Shown: positions 1 through 6,691 of the stretch, piece by piece | Position numbering within the stretch: the first letter of the stretch is position 1 | Layout: every line of letters begins with the position of its first letter | Assembly: GCA_900548125.1 (NCBI GenBank) | Contig: URJN01000099.1 | Coordinates: 1 to 7,781, forward strand | Length of the DNA: 7,781 nucleotides | Direction: 5' to 3' | Source of the DNA: an uncultured Eubacteriales bacterium | GTDB taxonomy: Bacteria > Bacillota > Clostridia > Christensenellales > Aristaeellaceae | Made by a program: the position numbers and the translations under genes | The notes under the pieces: generated by a model | The model's input: the letters and a program-made list of their open reading frames with translations, nothing else | What the model was told of the DNA's origin: nothing | Database searches by the model: none

Positions 1-1
1 A

Positions 2-688
2 GTTTCTTGTGGGGTTCTAGCTTGGTACGCTGGGATAAGTTGTATTTTTCAGATATTACATGCTCGCATGTCCGTCACCGATGCGGTAAGAATACTGCTT
101 TGGATGCCTACTGCGCTGGGCATGATGGCAATCGCAGGCGGACGCAGGGCTGCGCAAAGACCTTTCCGCTCGGCTATGCTCCTGCTCTGCGCGGCAGGAC
201 TGCTGGGAGGAACGATTCTCGCGCTGGGCGGCGCACTCGGCTCCAAGACTGCCGGACTTTTGCTGGGTACGTTCGCTGTTTTCGCGCTTGCGGCAGCGGC
301 GAATCGTGCGCGTAGGGCGGGACAGGCAGCTTCGTTTCTGCGAGTCACGCTCCGCTATGGCGGACGGGAGATTTGCTTTGACGCACTGGTGGACAGCGGG
401 AACTGCCTTCGCGATTATTTGACACAAAAACCGATGATTGTCGCGCCGGAAGAGGGCGTCAGACGACGTCTGGGGCTGGAGGAAAAGGCACTTCGTCCGA
501 TTTTTGCGGATACGGCGGGCGGACGGCAGATGATGTGGTGTCTGACGCCGGACGAAATACGCATTACTGAGGGAGAGAAGGAGAGGATGGTTTGCGCGAT
601 GCTGGCACTTTCACCGGGGCTGCGGGGGAATGCTCCGGCACTGTTTCCGGCATCGCTGCTTCAAGGGAACGGACAAGAGGGGGCTTGA
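2..688 (+). CDS. spoIIGA: SpoIIGA, sigma-E processing aspartic peptidase, 5' partial
   Basis: The frame is open from the left edge to a TGA at 686-688, giving 228 visible codons with no start seen. B. subtilis SpoIIGA is about 309 residues, so most of the first membrane segments are missing. The visible part has three to four hydrophobic stretches (nt 2-49, about 89-130, 170-232 and 250-300), then a soluble domain with ALVDSGN. The Asp codon of this DSGN motif is at 392-394; it is the catalytic Asp of this retroviral-like aspartic protease family. A later TAGGRQMMWCLTPDEI segment matches the conserved C-terminal glycine-rich loop. Known role: the mother-cell membrane protease that removes the pro-peptide of Sigma-E. 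The linker between DSGN and that loop seems shorter than in Bacillus. The sigE start follows after 2 bp, so the two are probably co-transcribed and translationally coupled. The ATG at 68 should not be taken as the start, because the membrane domain continues upstream of it. Confidence 0.93.
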   Translation, partial: VSCGVLAWYAGISCIFQILHARMSVTDAVRILLWMPTALGMMAIAGGRRAAQRPFRSAMLLLCAAGLLGGTILALGGALGSKTAGLLLGTFAVFALAAAANRARRAGQAASFLRVTLRYGGREICFDALVDSGNCLRDYLTQKPMIVAPEEGVRRRLGLEEKALRPIFADTAGGRQMMWCLTPDEIRITEGEKERMVCAMLALSPGLRGNAPALFPASLLQGNGQEGA

Positions 689-690
689 GC

Positions 691-1422
691 ATGGAAACGC
701 GAAACAGACAGACCTCGCACGGATGGGGCTGGCGCAAAACGCGCCCGACACTGGCAGTAATCAGACCGGAAGGTACGGTTGCCTATATCGGCGGAAGCGA
801 TACGCTTCCTGCGCCGTTGACCCGCGAGGAAGAACAGACGCTCTTTGCGCGCATGATGCGTGAACCGGACGCGGCAAGGCAGACGCTGATTGAGCATAAC
901 CTTCGGCTGGTGGTCTACATCGCGCGAAAGTTTGAGAACACGGGCGTCGGCATCGAGGATTTGATTTCCATCGGCACAATCGGACTCATCAAGGCGGTCA
1001 GAACGTTTGACCCGCATAAGAAAATCAAGCTGGCGACGTACGCATCCCGCTGTATTGAAAACGAAATCCTGATGTTCCTGCGCAGAACGAGCCGACAGAA
1101 GCTGGAGGTTTCGCTGGATGAGCCTCTGAATACGGACTGGGACGGCAATGAACTGCTGCTTTCGGATATTCTGGGCACGGATGGGGACATGGTCTACAAA
1201 TCCATCGAGGAAACAGTTGAGCGTCAGATTCTCGCCAAGGCTCTTTCGAGGCTGTCCATGCGGGAAAAGGAAATCGTGCGTCTGCGCTTCGGGTTGGGCG
1301 GATGTCCGGAAAAGACGCAGAAGCAGGTTGCGGATATGATGGGCATCAGCCAGAGCTATATTTCGCGGCTCGAAAAGCGCATCCTGACGCGGCTTCAAAA
1401 GGATATGGCGCAGCTGGGATGA
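691..1422 (+). CDS. sigE: RNA polymerase sporulation sigma factor SigE (pro-sigma-E)
   Basis: This encodes 243 residues, close to the 239 of B. subtilis SigE. The ATG at 691 has an AGAGGGGG ribosome site at 676-683, 7 nt away, inside the end of spoIIGA. An upstream in-frame ATG at 592 lies within spoIIGA and is rejected. From residue 32 the match to SigE is strong: YIGGSDTLPAPL, then NLRLVVYIARKFENTG and IEDLISIGTIGLIKAV (region 2, about 67-136, core binding and -10 recognition), DWDGNELLLSDILGTD (about 149-164), and the region 4 helix-turn-helix VADMMGISQSYISRLEKR (213-230). Known role: early mother-cell sigma factor, made as an inactive precursor and cleaved by SpoIIGA. By alignment the cut falls just before Y32, leaving a pro-sequence of about 31 residues. 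That pro-sequence differs greatly from the amphipathic Bacillus one. A terminator follows at 1521-1553, and sigG is not next. Confidence 0.97.
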   Translation: METRNRQTSHGWGWRKTRPTLAVIRPEGTVAYIGGSDTLPAPLTREEEQTLFARMMREPDAARQTLIEHNLRLVVYIARKFENTGVGIEDLISIGTIGLIKAVRTFDPHKKIKLATYASRCIENEILMFLRRTSRQKLEVSLDEPLNTDWDGNELLLSDILGTDGDMVYKSIEETVERQILAKALSRLSMREKEIVRLRFGLGGCPEKTQKQVADMMGISQSYISRLEKRILTRLQKDMAQLG

Positions 1423-1434
1423 CGAAAAAAACTG

Positions 1435-1453
1435 CACACAATTTGGTTGTGTG
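1435..1453. other. Short perfect hairpin after sigE
   Basis: CACACAA (1435-1441) and TTGTGTG (1447-1453) form a 7-bp perfect stem with a 5-nt loop, 12 bp after the sigE stop. There is no T-run downstream on the + strand, but an A-run precedes it (1425-1431). It could therefore act as an intrinsic terminator only for transcription on the - strand. It may also simply be a 3'-UTR hairpin. Function is not known. Confidence 0.4.
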
Positions 1454-1520
1454 ATGGGAGCTTTGAAATTTCGCGGACTATGCAAAAGTGCAGACGGCTT
1501 GACCTGCATGTTATCCTCTG

Positions 1521-1553
1521 AACAGGCGTTCCAATACGGAATGTCTGTTTTTT
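1521..1553 (+). terminator. Intrinsic terminator of spoIIGA-sigE
   Basis: AACAGGCGTTCC (1521-1532) pairs with GGAATGTCTGTT (1538-1549) as a 12-bp stem with two G-U wobbles and the loop AATAC. A T-run at 1548-1553 follows directly. It lies about 100 bp after the sigE stop and just before the promoter of the next gene, so it separates the sporulation operon from the c-di-GMP gene. Confidence 0.85.
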
Positions 1554-1563
1554 CGGCATTGTA

Positions 1564-1592
1564 TTGAATTCAAAAACAGGCAATGATATAAT
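1564..1592 (+). promoter_or_regulatory. Sigma-A-type extended -10 promoter of the GGDEF/EAL gene
   Basis: The -35 box is TTGAAT (1564-1569), followed by a 17-bp spacer and the -10 box TATAAT (1587-1592). A TG at 1584-1585 gives an extended -10. Transcription is predicted to start near 1599-1600, about 25 nt before the chosen ATG at 1625. It is the closest match to consensus in the window together with the promoter at 4276. Confidence 0.82.
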
Positions 1593-1624
1593 GAAATTAA
1601 AATATGTGCGGAGAGGGTTGTACC

Positions 1625-4273
1625 ATGTCCAATACGAAGGAAAGAGATCGGTTCGGATTGCTGACGCGGGAGAGCTTTCTTTCCTGCGTTCAAAATCAGC
1701 TGCATTCGAAAATCAACAACACAACTTGTATTGTGGCGGTTGATATCGAACATATGAAGCTGCTCAACAACTGGTTCGGTCAGCAGACGGGCGACCGCGT
1801 ACTCAGGCGCATCGCGTCGATTCTGCTCAATATGGAGGAGGAAAACGGCTATCTGGTCGGGCGGTTCGGCAGCGACGATTTCTTCCTGTTTATGCCGTCG
1901 GAGGAAGGGCGTATTCAGCAGGTCTATGAAGATGTCAGCACCGCCATCGAGAAAGAATGCCCGCGGGCGAATTTCCGTCCGTTAATCGGCGTCTGCGAGG
2001 TTGAAGCGGGCGAAACGGACGCTGCCATGCTCTGCAACAATGCGCAGATTGCCGCCGATGCCGTCCGCGGTCAAGAAGGAATGCGCATCCGGAAGTTTGA
2101 CCATACGATGATGCGCGCCATCCAACGCAGACAGCGTTTGATTGCGGACATGAAAAAGGCACTTCAGGATGAAGGCTTCACCTTCTTTTTGCAGCCCAAA
2201 TACAATAGCGTAACCGGAAAAATCATCTCTATGGAAGCTCTGGCGCGCTGGGAGCATTCCGAGTTCGGAAGCATTTCGCCGTCCGAGTTTGTGCCACTGA
2301 TGGAAAAGAGCGGTCTGGTGACTTGGCTGGACAGGTTTGTCTGGGAAGGCGTATGCCGCGTCCTGCGTGAATGGCAGATGGAGGGGCGCAGGGTCGTGCC
2401 AATCTCCGTCAACGTATCACGTCAGGATTTTGAGATCATCGACGTTCCCGAGAGCTTTAACAGGCTCGCGAGACGATATGATATCGACCCGCGGCTTTTG
2501 CGCGTGGAAATCACGGAAACCATATTTGCCGAAAATATGGATCAAATCAATCGGGCTGTCGAGCAGCTGCATCAATACGGCTTCACGGTGCTGATGGATG
2601 ATTTCGGAAGCGGCTATTCCTCACTGAATATGCTCAAGGACACGAATGTCGATGTGCTGAAGCTGGATATGAAGTTCATCGAGATGAATGAGGAAAACCG
2701 CGAAAAGGGAATTCAAATCATCAGCTCCATTGTGGATATGGCGCATAAGCTGCATATGCCCATCATCGCAGAGGGCGTGGAGAGCAGGGAGCAGGTCGAT
2801 ATGCTTCGCTCGATGAACTGCATCTATGGTCAGGGATTTTATTTCTGCAAGCCGATGACGGTGCAGGAAATCCACAGCATGCTCGACCGAATGGATGCCG
2901 ACGACTACGCCTGCACAGACCTGCGCAGAAGGAGCGCGGAGGAAGGCGTGTTCCTGCGCGATCTCAAAACGGAGCGCGACGCACTCGCGATTTTGAGGGA
3001 GAGCGCGCTTGTGCTTGCCGGCATGGATTTGAATACAGGCGAATTGCAGGTCGCCAAAGCGGATATTCCCTTTCCGGCGATTGCGGATAACGCGCCGGTT
3101 CATTTCTCGCTGTTCAACAACCTCGTCGTTGCGAAGAAGCTCATCCATCCGGATGATGAGGCGGAGTATCTGCGGCTGACGGCTCTTTCGCATCTGCGGG
3201 AGCAGTTTTTCAGCGGGCAGAAGCAGATTTATATGAACTACCGTCAGAAGAAGAACGACGGCGCATATCATCATGTCGGGCTGCTGGCTGTTGCGGGCAG
3301 ACTGTGCGATCAGGAACATCCGCGCATCGCGTTTGTTCTGCGCGATTTTGAGGGAGAGACGCCTGCCGACAGAGCGCACCGAGTCGCGCTTTATCACGTC
3401 GATGCGCTGACGGGGCTGTTCAACCGGACGCGGTTTGAGCGCGATTTGGAAGAATATAATGAGAATCCGCCGGATGGACTGCTGTGCATCTATATCGACG
3501 CGGTGGGGCTTCATGAAATCAATAATCATTTGGGACATAAGGCGGGCGACAGCATGCTCTGCGCGATGGCGGGCGCGGCGAGAAGCGTGTTCCCCAAGGA
3601 CAACCTCTACCGCATCGGCGGGGATGAGTTTGTCATTCTCAGCGCACATATGACGCTTACGGACGGCAGACGCGCCGTGCGCTGGCTTAGAGATATCCTG
3701 CGCGAATCGGACTACGAGATATCCGTCGGGCTTCACCTGCTTGAAAAGGGAGAATGCATAAGCGATGGTGTAGACCGTGCGGAAAATGCCATGCGCAAGG
3801 ATAAGCAGGCGTATTATGAGCGGACGGGCAATCTGGAACAGATGCGCCTGCTTAACGAAAAGCTGGAGAGGATTCTCGTCGAGAAGCAGGATACGGATCA
3901 GTTCCTGCGCGCCATCGCGCGAAACTACAGGGGCGTTTACATCGTCAACATGAAAACAGGCAGGATGCGCAGCATCTTTATTCCCGAACAGTTCAAGCAG
4001 ATGGAAGCAAACGCGAACGGCAGATTCTATGTCGCGTTGAGAGAATACCAAAGGAAGATTGTCAGAGAGGACTGGCATGCCGAATTTGAGCGTCTGTTTG
4101 ATTATGATGAAGTCAGGCAATGCGTCGAGGAGAAAGGCATGCTTCATATGACCTATCAGAAAACGGACGACTCCTGGGTGCAGCTTCAGGTGATGAAGTA
4201 TACGGAGGACGGAAGCGACGTCAAGAATGCCAACCTGCTGATATGGATATTCGCCAACCCTTGCAGAAAGTGA
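1625..4273 (+). CDS. Bifunctional-type c-di-GMP protein, GGDEF(degenerate)-EAL-PAS-GGDEF-PAS
   Basis: This encodes 882 residues. The ATG at 1625 is chosen because GGAGAGGG (1610-1617) lies 7 nt upstream; an ATG at 1604 would sit almost at the predicted transcription start. Domains in order: a diguanylate-cyclase fold (about 12-160) whose signature is GSDDF (82-86), probably not catalytic; an EAL phosphodiesterase (about 178-418) with the key residues in place, namely EALAR (E204), N263, E295, DDFGSGYSS (D325, D326), K346, E383, E386 and Q403; a PAS-like segment (about 455-577) with IHPDD; a second GGDEF (about 590-735) with DALTGLFNRTRF and intact GGDEF (665-669); and a PAS-like tail (about 756-882). 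The second GGDEF lacks the inhibitory RxxD site (FPKD is present instead), so product inhibition through it is unlikely. No membrane segment or signal peptide is seen, so it is probably cytosolic. Its likely role is to make and/or degrade cyclic di-GMP; which activity dominates cannot be told. PAS assignments are from pattern and position only. Confidence 0.93.
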   Translation: MSNTKERDRFGLLTRESFLSCVQNQLHSKINNTTCIVAVDIEHMKLLNNWFGQQTGDRVLRRIASILLNMEEENGYLVGRFGSDDFFLFMPSEEGRIQQVYEDVSTAIEKECPRANFRPLIGVCEVEAGETDAAMLCNNAQIAADAVRGQEGMRIRKFDHTMMRAIQRRQRLIADMKKALQDEGFTFFLQPKYNSVTGKIISMEALARWEHSEFGSISPSEFVPLMEKSGLVTWLDRFVWEGVCRVLREWQMEGRRVVPISVNVSRQDFEIIDVPESFNRLARRYDIDPRLLRVEITETIFAENMDQINRAVEQLHQYGFTVLMDDFGSGYSSLNMLKDTNVDVLKLDMKFIEMNEENREKGIQIISSIVDMAHKLHMPIIAEGVESREQVDMLRSMNCIYGQGFYFCKPMTVQEIHSMLDRMDADDYACTDLRRRSAEEGVFLRDLKTERDALAILRESALVLAGMDLNTGELQVAKADIPFPAIADNAPVHFSLFNNLVVAKKLIHPDDEAEYLRLTALSHLREQFFSGQKQIYMNYRQKKNDGAYHHVGLLAVAGRLCDQEHPRIAFVLRDFEGETPADRAHRVALYHVDALTGLFNRTRFERDLEEYNENPPDGLLCIYIDAVGLHEINNHLGHKAGDSMLCAMAGAARSVFPKDNLYRIGGDEFVILSAHMTLTDGRRAVRWLRDILRESDYEISVGLHLLEKGECISDGVDRAENAMRKDKQAYYERTGNLEQMRLLNEKLERILVEKQDTDQFLRAIARNYRGVYIVNMKTGRMRSIFIPEQFKQMEANANGRFYVALREYQRKIVREDWHAEFERLFDYDEVRQCVEEKGMLHMTYQKTDDSWVQLQVMKYTEDGSDVKNANLLIWIFANPCRK

Positions 4274-4275
4274 AC

Positions 4276-4305
4276 TTGACAGCCGCCGCTTTTCTGCGCT
4301 AGAAT
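4276..4305 (+). promoter_or_regulatory. Sigma-A-type promoter of the M50-scpA-scpB-mscL unit
   Basis: A perfect -35 box TTGACA (4276-4281) is separated by 18 bp from the -10 box TAGAAT (4300-4305). It begins only 2 bp after the TGA of the preceding gene, and no terminator is visible between the two. Read-through from the c-di-GMP gene is therefore possible. Predicted transcription start is near 4312. Confidence 0.8.
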
Positions 4306-4311
4306 GGCAGG

Positions 4312-4403
4312 GCTGTATGGACAAAAATAAGCCGGAATGTGTTTATGGACAGCCGGAGGGGCGGCGGTTTGCCGTCAGAAATCAGTACGTTGGAGGAAAA
4401 TAG
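4312..4403 (+). promoter_or_regulatory. Leader of about 90 nt with repeated and inverted motifs
   Basis: The predicted 5' leader contains TATGGACA twice (4316-4323 and 4344-4351) and GCCGGA twice (4331-4336 and 4352-4357). GGCTGT (4311-4316), at the expected 5' end of the RNA, can pair with ACAGCC at 4349-4354. A second ACAGCC lies in the promoter at 4279-4284. The ribosome site GGAGG (4392-4396) is outside these pairings. It could be a small folded leader or an operator. I do not recognise any riboswitch class. Confidence 0.35.
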
Positions 4404-5183
4404 ATGTTTGAGTATTTGAGTACGCTGTTCAGCGAACCGCTTGCCTTTTTTGATCAGGCGATTTACAGAACGCTTGCCGTGCTGATTGGTCTTTGCTGCC
4501 ATGAGTGGGGGCATGCCTACGTTGCCTATCGCTGCGGCGACGATACCGCCAAGCGCGCGGGGCGCATGACGCTCAATCCTCTGCGCCATCTGGACCCGAT
4601 CGGCACGATTCTGATGTTCTTTGTCGGCTTTGGTTATGCCAAGCCCGTGCCGGTCAACCCGTATCGCTTTAAAGGCGACCGGAACAGGGATGATTTTCTG
4701 GTGTCCATCGCGGGTATTACGGTGAATCTGATTCTGTTCATCCTGTTCACCTATCTGGCGGTGCTTGGCAGTGCGTTCATGTGGAATGCCGATTTTGTGA
4801 AGTTCAACGGGCTGAGCAAGGTCGTCAGCTATGAGTATAACGCGGTGTGGTCGGTCATTGCCGGAAGCGCACGGGCGGATTTCGGCGCAGTTATCGAGCG
4901 CGCATGGCTGATTCCGCTTGTCCGCCTGTCGGCGTATACGGCGTTGGTCAACCTGAATCTCGCGGTGTTCAACCTGATTCCCCTGCCGCCGCTGGACGGC
5001 TATCATGTTGTGAATGACCTCATCTTCAAGGGACGCTTTCAGCTCAGCGAGAAGGCGTTTCGGATTGGCATGCTCATCGTGCTGATTCTTTCCGCGCAGG
5101 GCATTTTGGGCAGAATCATCAGCTGGGTGGTTTATCCTGCGCAGGGGCTGCTGCTTGCGCCGATTCACGCGATTTGGGGGTAA
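4404..5183 (+). CDS. Site-2 protease family (peptidase M50, YwhC-like) membrane metalloprotease
   Basis: This encodes 259 residues, with GGAGG at 4392-4396, 7 nt before the ATG. The zinc-binding HEXXH motif is HEWGH at 33-37, inside the first membrane segment (about 20-42). NPLRHLDPIGT follows at 58-68. The third zinc ligand is in NLIPLPPLDG (190-199, Asp198), within another hydrophobic segment. Further hydrophobic stretches lie at about 65-78, 100-125 and 218-252. This is the compact form without a PDZ domain, common in Bacillota. Known chemistry of the family: zinc-dependent cleavage of membrane-embedded substrates. The substrate here is unknown. The gene is first in its transcription unit; scpA starts 3 bp after its stop, an arrangement I associate with several clostridial genomes. 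No functional link to ScpAB can be read from the sequence. Confidence 0.93.
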   Translation: MFEYLSTLFSEPLAFFDQAIYRTLAVLIGLCCHEWGHAYVAYRCGDDTAKRAGRMTLNPLRHLDPIGTILMFFVGFGYAKPVPVNPYRFKGDRNRDDFLVSIAGITVNLILFILFTYLAVLGSAFMWNADFVKFNGLSKVVSYEYNAVWSVIAGSARADFGAVIERAWLIPLVRLSAYTALVNLNLAVFNLIPLPPLDGYHVVNDLIFKGRFQLSEKAFRIGMLIVLILSAQGILGRIISWVVYPAQGLLLAPIHAIWG

Positions 5184-5186
5184 AGC

Positions 5187-6002
5187 ATGTATTACGTTTC
5201 CCTCAAGCAGTTTGAAGGCCCGCTCGACCTGCTGCTCCATTTGATTACCAAGGCGAAGGTCGATATCAAGGATATCTTCGTTTCGGAGATTACCGAGCAG
5301 TATCTGGCGTCGATGGGCAGCGTGGACGAGCTGGATATGGATACCGCCAGCGAATTCTTGACGATGGCGGCGACGCTGCTGGAAATCAAGTCCCGCGCGC
5401 TTTTGCCGCGTCCGCCCGAACCGACGGAGGAGGGCGAGGAAACGCCGGAGCAGGCACTCATCCGCAGGCTGGAGGAATATAAGCTGTATAAGGAAAGCGC
5501 GGGTCGGATGAAGGAATTTGAGCGCGCGGCGATGCAGATTTTTTCCAAACTGCCGGAGGAATACCCGCTTCCGCCGCAGGCGGTTGAGCTGACGGGATTA
5601 TCGCTGGATGGGCTTGTGCGTGCGCTGGAGCGCATCCTTGCGCGGCAGACGCATGAGGACGATGAGCCGGGGCGCGTATTCCGCTCGATTACCCGCGACC
5701 GATTCAGCATCGAACAATGCGTATTCAATTTGACCGCAAGACTGAAAAAGGGTCCGGTGCTTTTCAGCGACATGTTGTCCGACGACGTAACGCGCGATGA
5801 GATTGTCTCCTATTTTTTGGCGATGCTCGAATTGCTCAAGCTCGGCAGGCTGCATGCCCGACAGGATCATGTTTTTGACGATATCCTGATATTACCCGGC
5901 AGGAGAGATGAAGATGGAGAAGATGGAGAAGGAGAGCCTGACGGCGCAGAGCAGTCCGGAGAATCCGGCGGAGAATACTCCGGAGAAGCCGGAGCTGAAT
6001 GA
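5187..6002 (+). CDS. scpA: Segregation and condensation protein A (SMC kleisin)
   Basis: This encodes 271 residues, against about 250 in B. subtilis. The ATG at 5187 follows GGGGG (5176-5180), 3 bp past the protease stop. The N-terminal kleisin signature FEGPLDLLLHLI is at 9-20, followed by DIFVSEITEQYL (29-40) and the helix MDTASEFLTMAATLLEIKSRALLP (51-74). An acidic linker and a helical middle (about 78-125) come next. The C-terminal winged helix (about 172-236) contains KKGPVLFSDML and VSYFLAMLELLKLGRL. Known role: ScpA bridges the SMC dimer heads and recruits ScpB to form the chromosome-organising complex. From about residue 238 there is an extra Gly/Glu/Asp-rich tail of 34 residues, encoded where the scpB start region overlaps in another frame. 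Confidence 0.96.
   Translation: MYYVSLKQFEGPLDLLLHLITKAKVDIKDIFVSEITEQYLASMGSVDELDMDTASEFLTMAATLLEIKSRALLPRPPEPTEEGEETPEQALIRRLEEYKLYKESAGRMKEFERAAMQIFSKLPEEYPLPPQAVELTGLSLDGLVRALERILARQTHEDDEPGRVFRSITRDRFSIEQCVFNLTARLKKGPVLFSDMLSDDVTRDEIVSYFLAMLELLKLGRLHARQDHVFDDILILPGRRDEDGEDGEGEPDGAEQSGESGGEYSGEAGAE
5914..6000 (+). repeat. Short tandem repeats in the scpA/scpB dual-coding overlap
   Basis: ATGGAGAAG occurs twice in tandem (5914-5922 and 5923-5931). A degenerate 12-bp unit around CCGGAGAA is present about four times in 5953-6000 (starts at 5953, 5965, 5977 and 5989). Both reading frames stay open through the repeats: scpA gives a Gly/Glu/Asp-rich tail and scpB gives a Pro/Glu-rich head. The unit lengths are multiples of three, so copy-number change would lengthen both proteins without breaking either. 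Confidence 0.7.
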
Positions 6003-6615
6003 GCGCGTAGGCATCGCCGAGGCGATTTTGTTTGTTACGGGCAACGCAATCGAGAAGCGCGAGATGTGCAGCGCGATGAACCTGACCGAGCAGGAGCTGG
6101 ATGAAACGCTGGATGAGCTGGAAAGCGGATATGACTTTGATCGGCGCGGGCTGCGGCTTCTGCGCTTCGGTCAGCATGTGCAGCTGGCGACGCGCCCGGA
6201 TTATGCGAAATACGTCGAGAAGCTGCTTCAACCGGTACAGAAGCAATCGCTTTCGCAAGCGGTCATGGAAACGCTGGCGGTCATCGCGTATCGTCAGCCG
6301 GTGACGAAAGCGGAAATCGAGCTGATTCGCGGCGTAAAATGCGATTACTCGGTTCAGACGCTCGTGACCCGCGGGCTGATTGCGGAGGTCGGGCGCAAGG
6401 ATGCGCTCGGACGACCGATTTTGTATGGCACGACGGATGCGTTTTTGCGCCACTTCTGTCTGAATTCGCTGGCGGATTTGCCGGAAATCGACTTTTCCGC
6501 GCTTGCCGACCGCATTGCGGAGGCGGAAGCCAAGCAGGAGGCGGAGAAGCCGCACGCCGACCCTGTGGAGAAGCTCGCGCAGAACATCGCCCAGGAAGAA
6601 AAAGCAGAAGGGTAA
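5914..6615 (+). CDS. scpB: Segregation and condensation protein B
   Basis: This encodes 233 residues from the ATG at 5914, against about 197 in B. subtilis. AGGAG at 5901-5905 is 8 nt from this ATG but only 2 nt from an in-frame ATG at 5908, so 5914 is preferred; ATG 5923 is another candidate. Two winged-helix domains follow. The first spans about 31-108 (AEAILFVTGNAIEKRE; LRLLRFGQHVQLATRPDY). The second spans about 112-182, with the hallmark ETLAVIAYRQPVTKAEIELIRGV (119-141) and GRPILYGTTDAFLRHF (166-181). Known role: the ScpB dimer binds ScpA in the SMC complex. The first 30 residues (Pro/Glu-rich, starting with a repeated MEK) and the last 35 (charged, helical) are extensions beyond the core. 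The start lies 89 nt inside scpA, which suggests translational coupling and balanced synthesis. Confidence 0.95.
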   Translation: MEKMEKESLTAQSSPENPAENTPEKPELNERVGIAEAILFVTGNAIEKREMCSAMNLTEQELDETLDELESGYDFDRRGLRLLRFGQHVQLATRPDYAKYVEKLLQPVQKQSLSQAVMETLAVIAYRQPVTKAEIELIRGVKCDYSVQTLVTRGLIAEVGRKDALGRPILYGTTDAFLRHFCLNSLADLPEIDFSALADRIAEAEAKQEAEKPHADPVEKLAQNIAQEEKAEG

Positions 6616-6619
6616 CGAT

Positions 6620-6691
6620 TTGGGCAAGGGTTCCCGTCGCGCAGGAACAAAGCTCAAATCATTCCAAAATAAAAAGGAGAGGTACCTATGA
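6620..6691 (+). CDS. Possible 23-residue basic micro-ORF between scpB and mscL
   Basis: A TTG at 6620 opens a 23-codon frame ending at TGA 6689-6691, which overlaps the mscL start as ATGA. GAAGGG (6607-6612) lies 7 nt upstream, at the end of scpB. The predicted peptide is very basic (MGKGSRRAGTKLKSF, then QNKKERYL). It has no membrane segment and matches no family I recognise. The mscL ribosome site lies inside it, so it could couple mscL translation to scpB, or it could be an accident in a 72-bp gap. Evidence is only position, start context and stop overlap. Confidence 0.22.
   Translation: MGKGSRRAGTKLKSFQNKKERYL

Noticed and set aside
592..690. Longer SigE form starting at ATG 592
   Set aside because: It would overlap spoIIGA by about 97 bp. 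ATG 691 has a good ribosome site and gives the expected family length.
1604..1624. ATG at 1604 as start of the GGDEF/EAL gene
   Set aside because: It would lie about 5 nt from the predicted transcription start and upstream of the GGAGAGGG ribosome site. ATG 1625 fits both signals.
2621..4324. 567-codon open frame on the - strand
   Set aside because: It lies wholly opposite the GGDEF/EAL gene, whose domains are clear. The translation has no recognisable motifs and looks like an antisense shadow in G+C-rich DNA.
4274..4403. Terminator for the GGDEF/EAL gene
   Set aside because: Some inverted repeats exist, but none is followed by a T-run, and the region is occupied by a promoter and leader.
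4299..5240. 313-codon open frame on the - strand
   Set aside because: It is antisense to the M50 protease, which has HEXXH and its other zinc motif on the + strand. No credible product.
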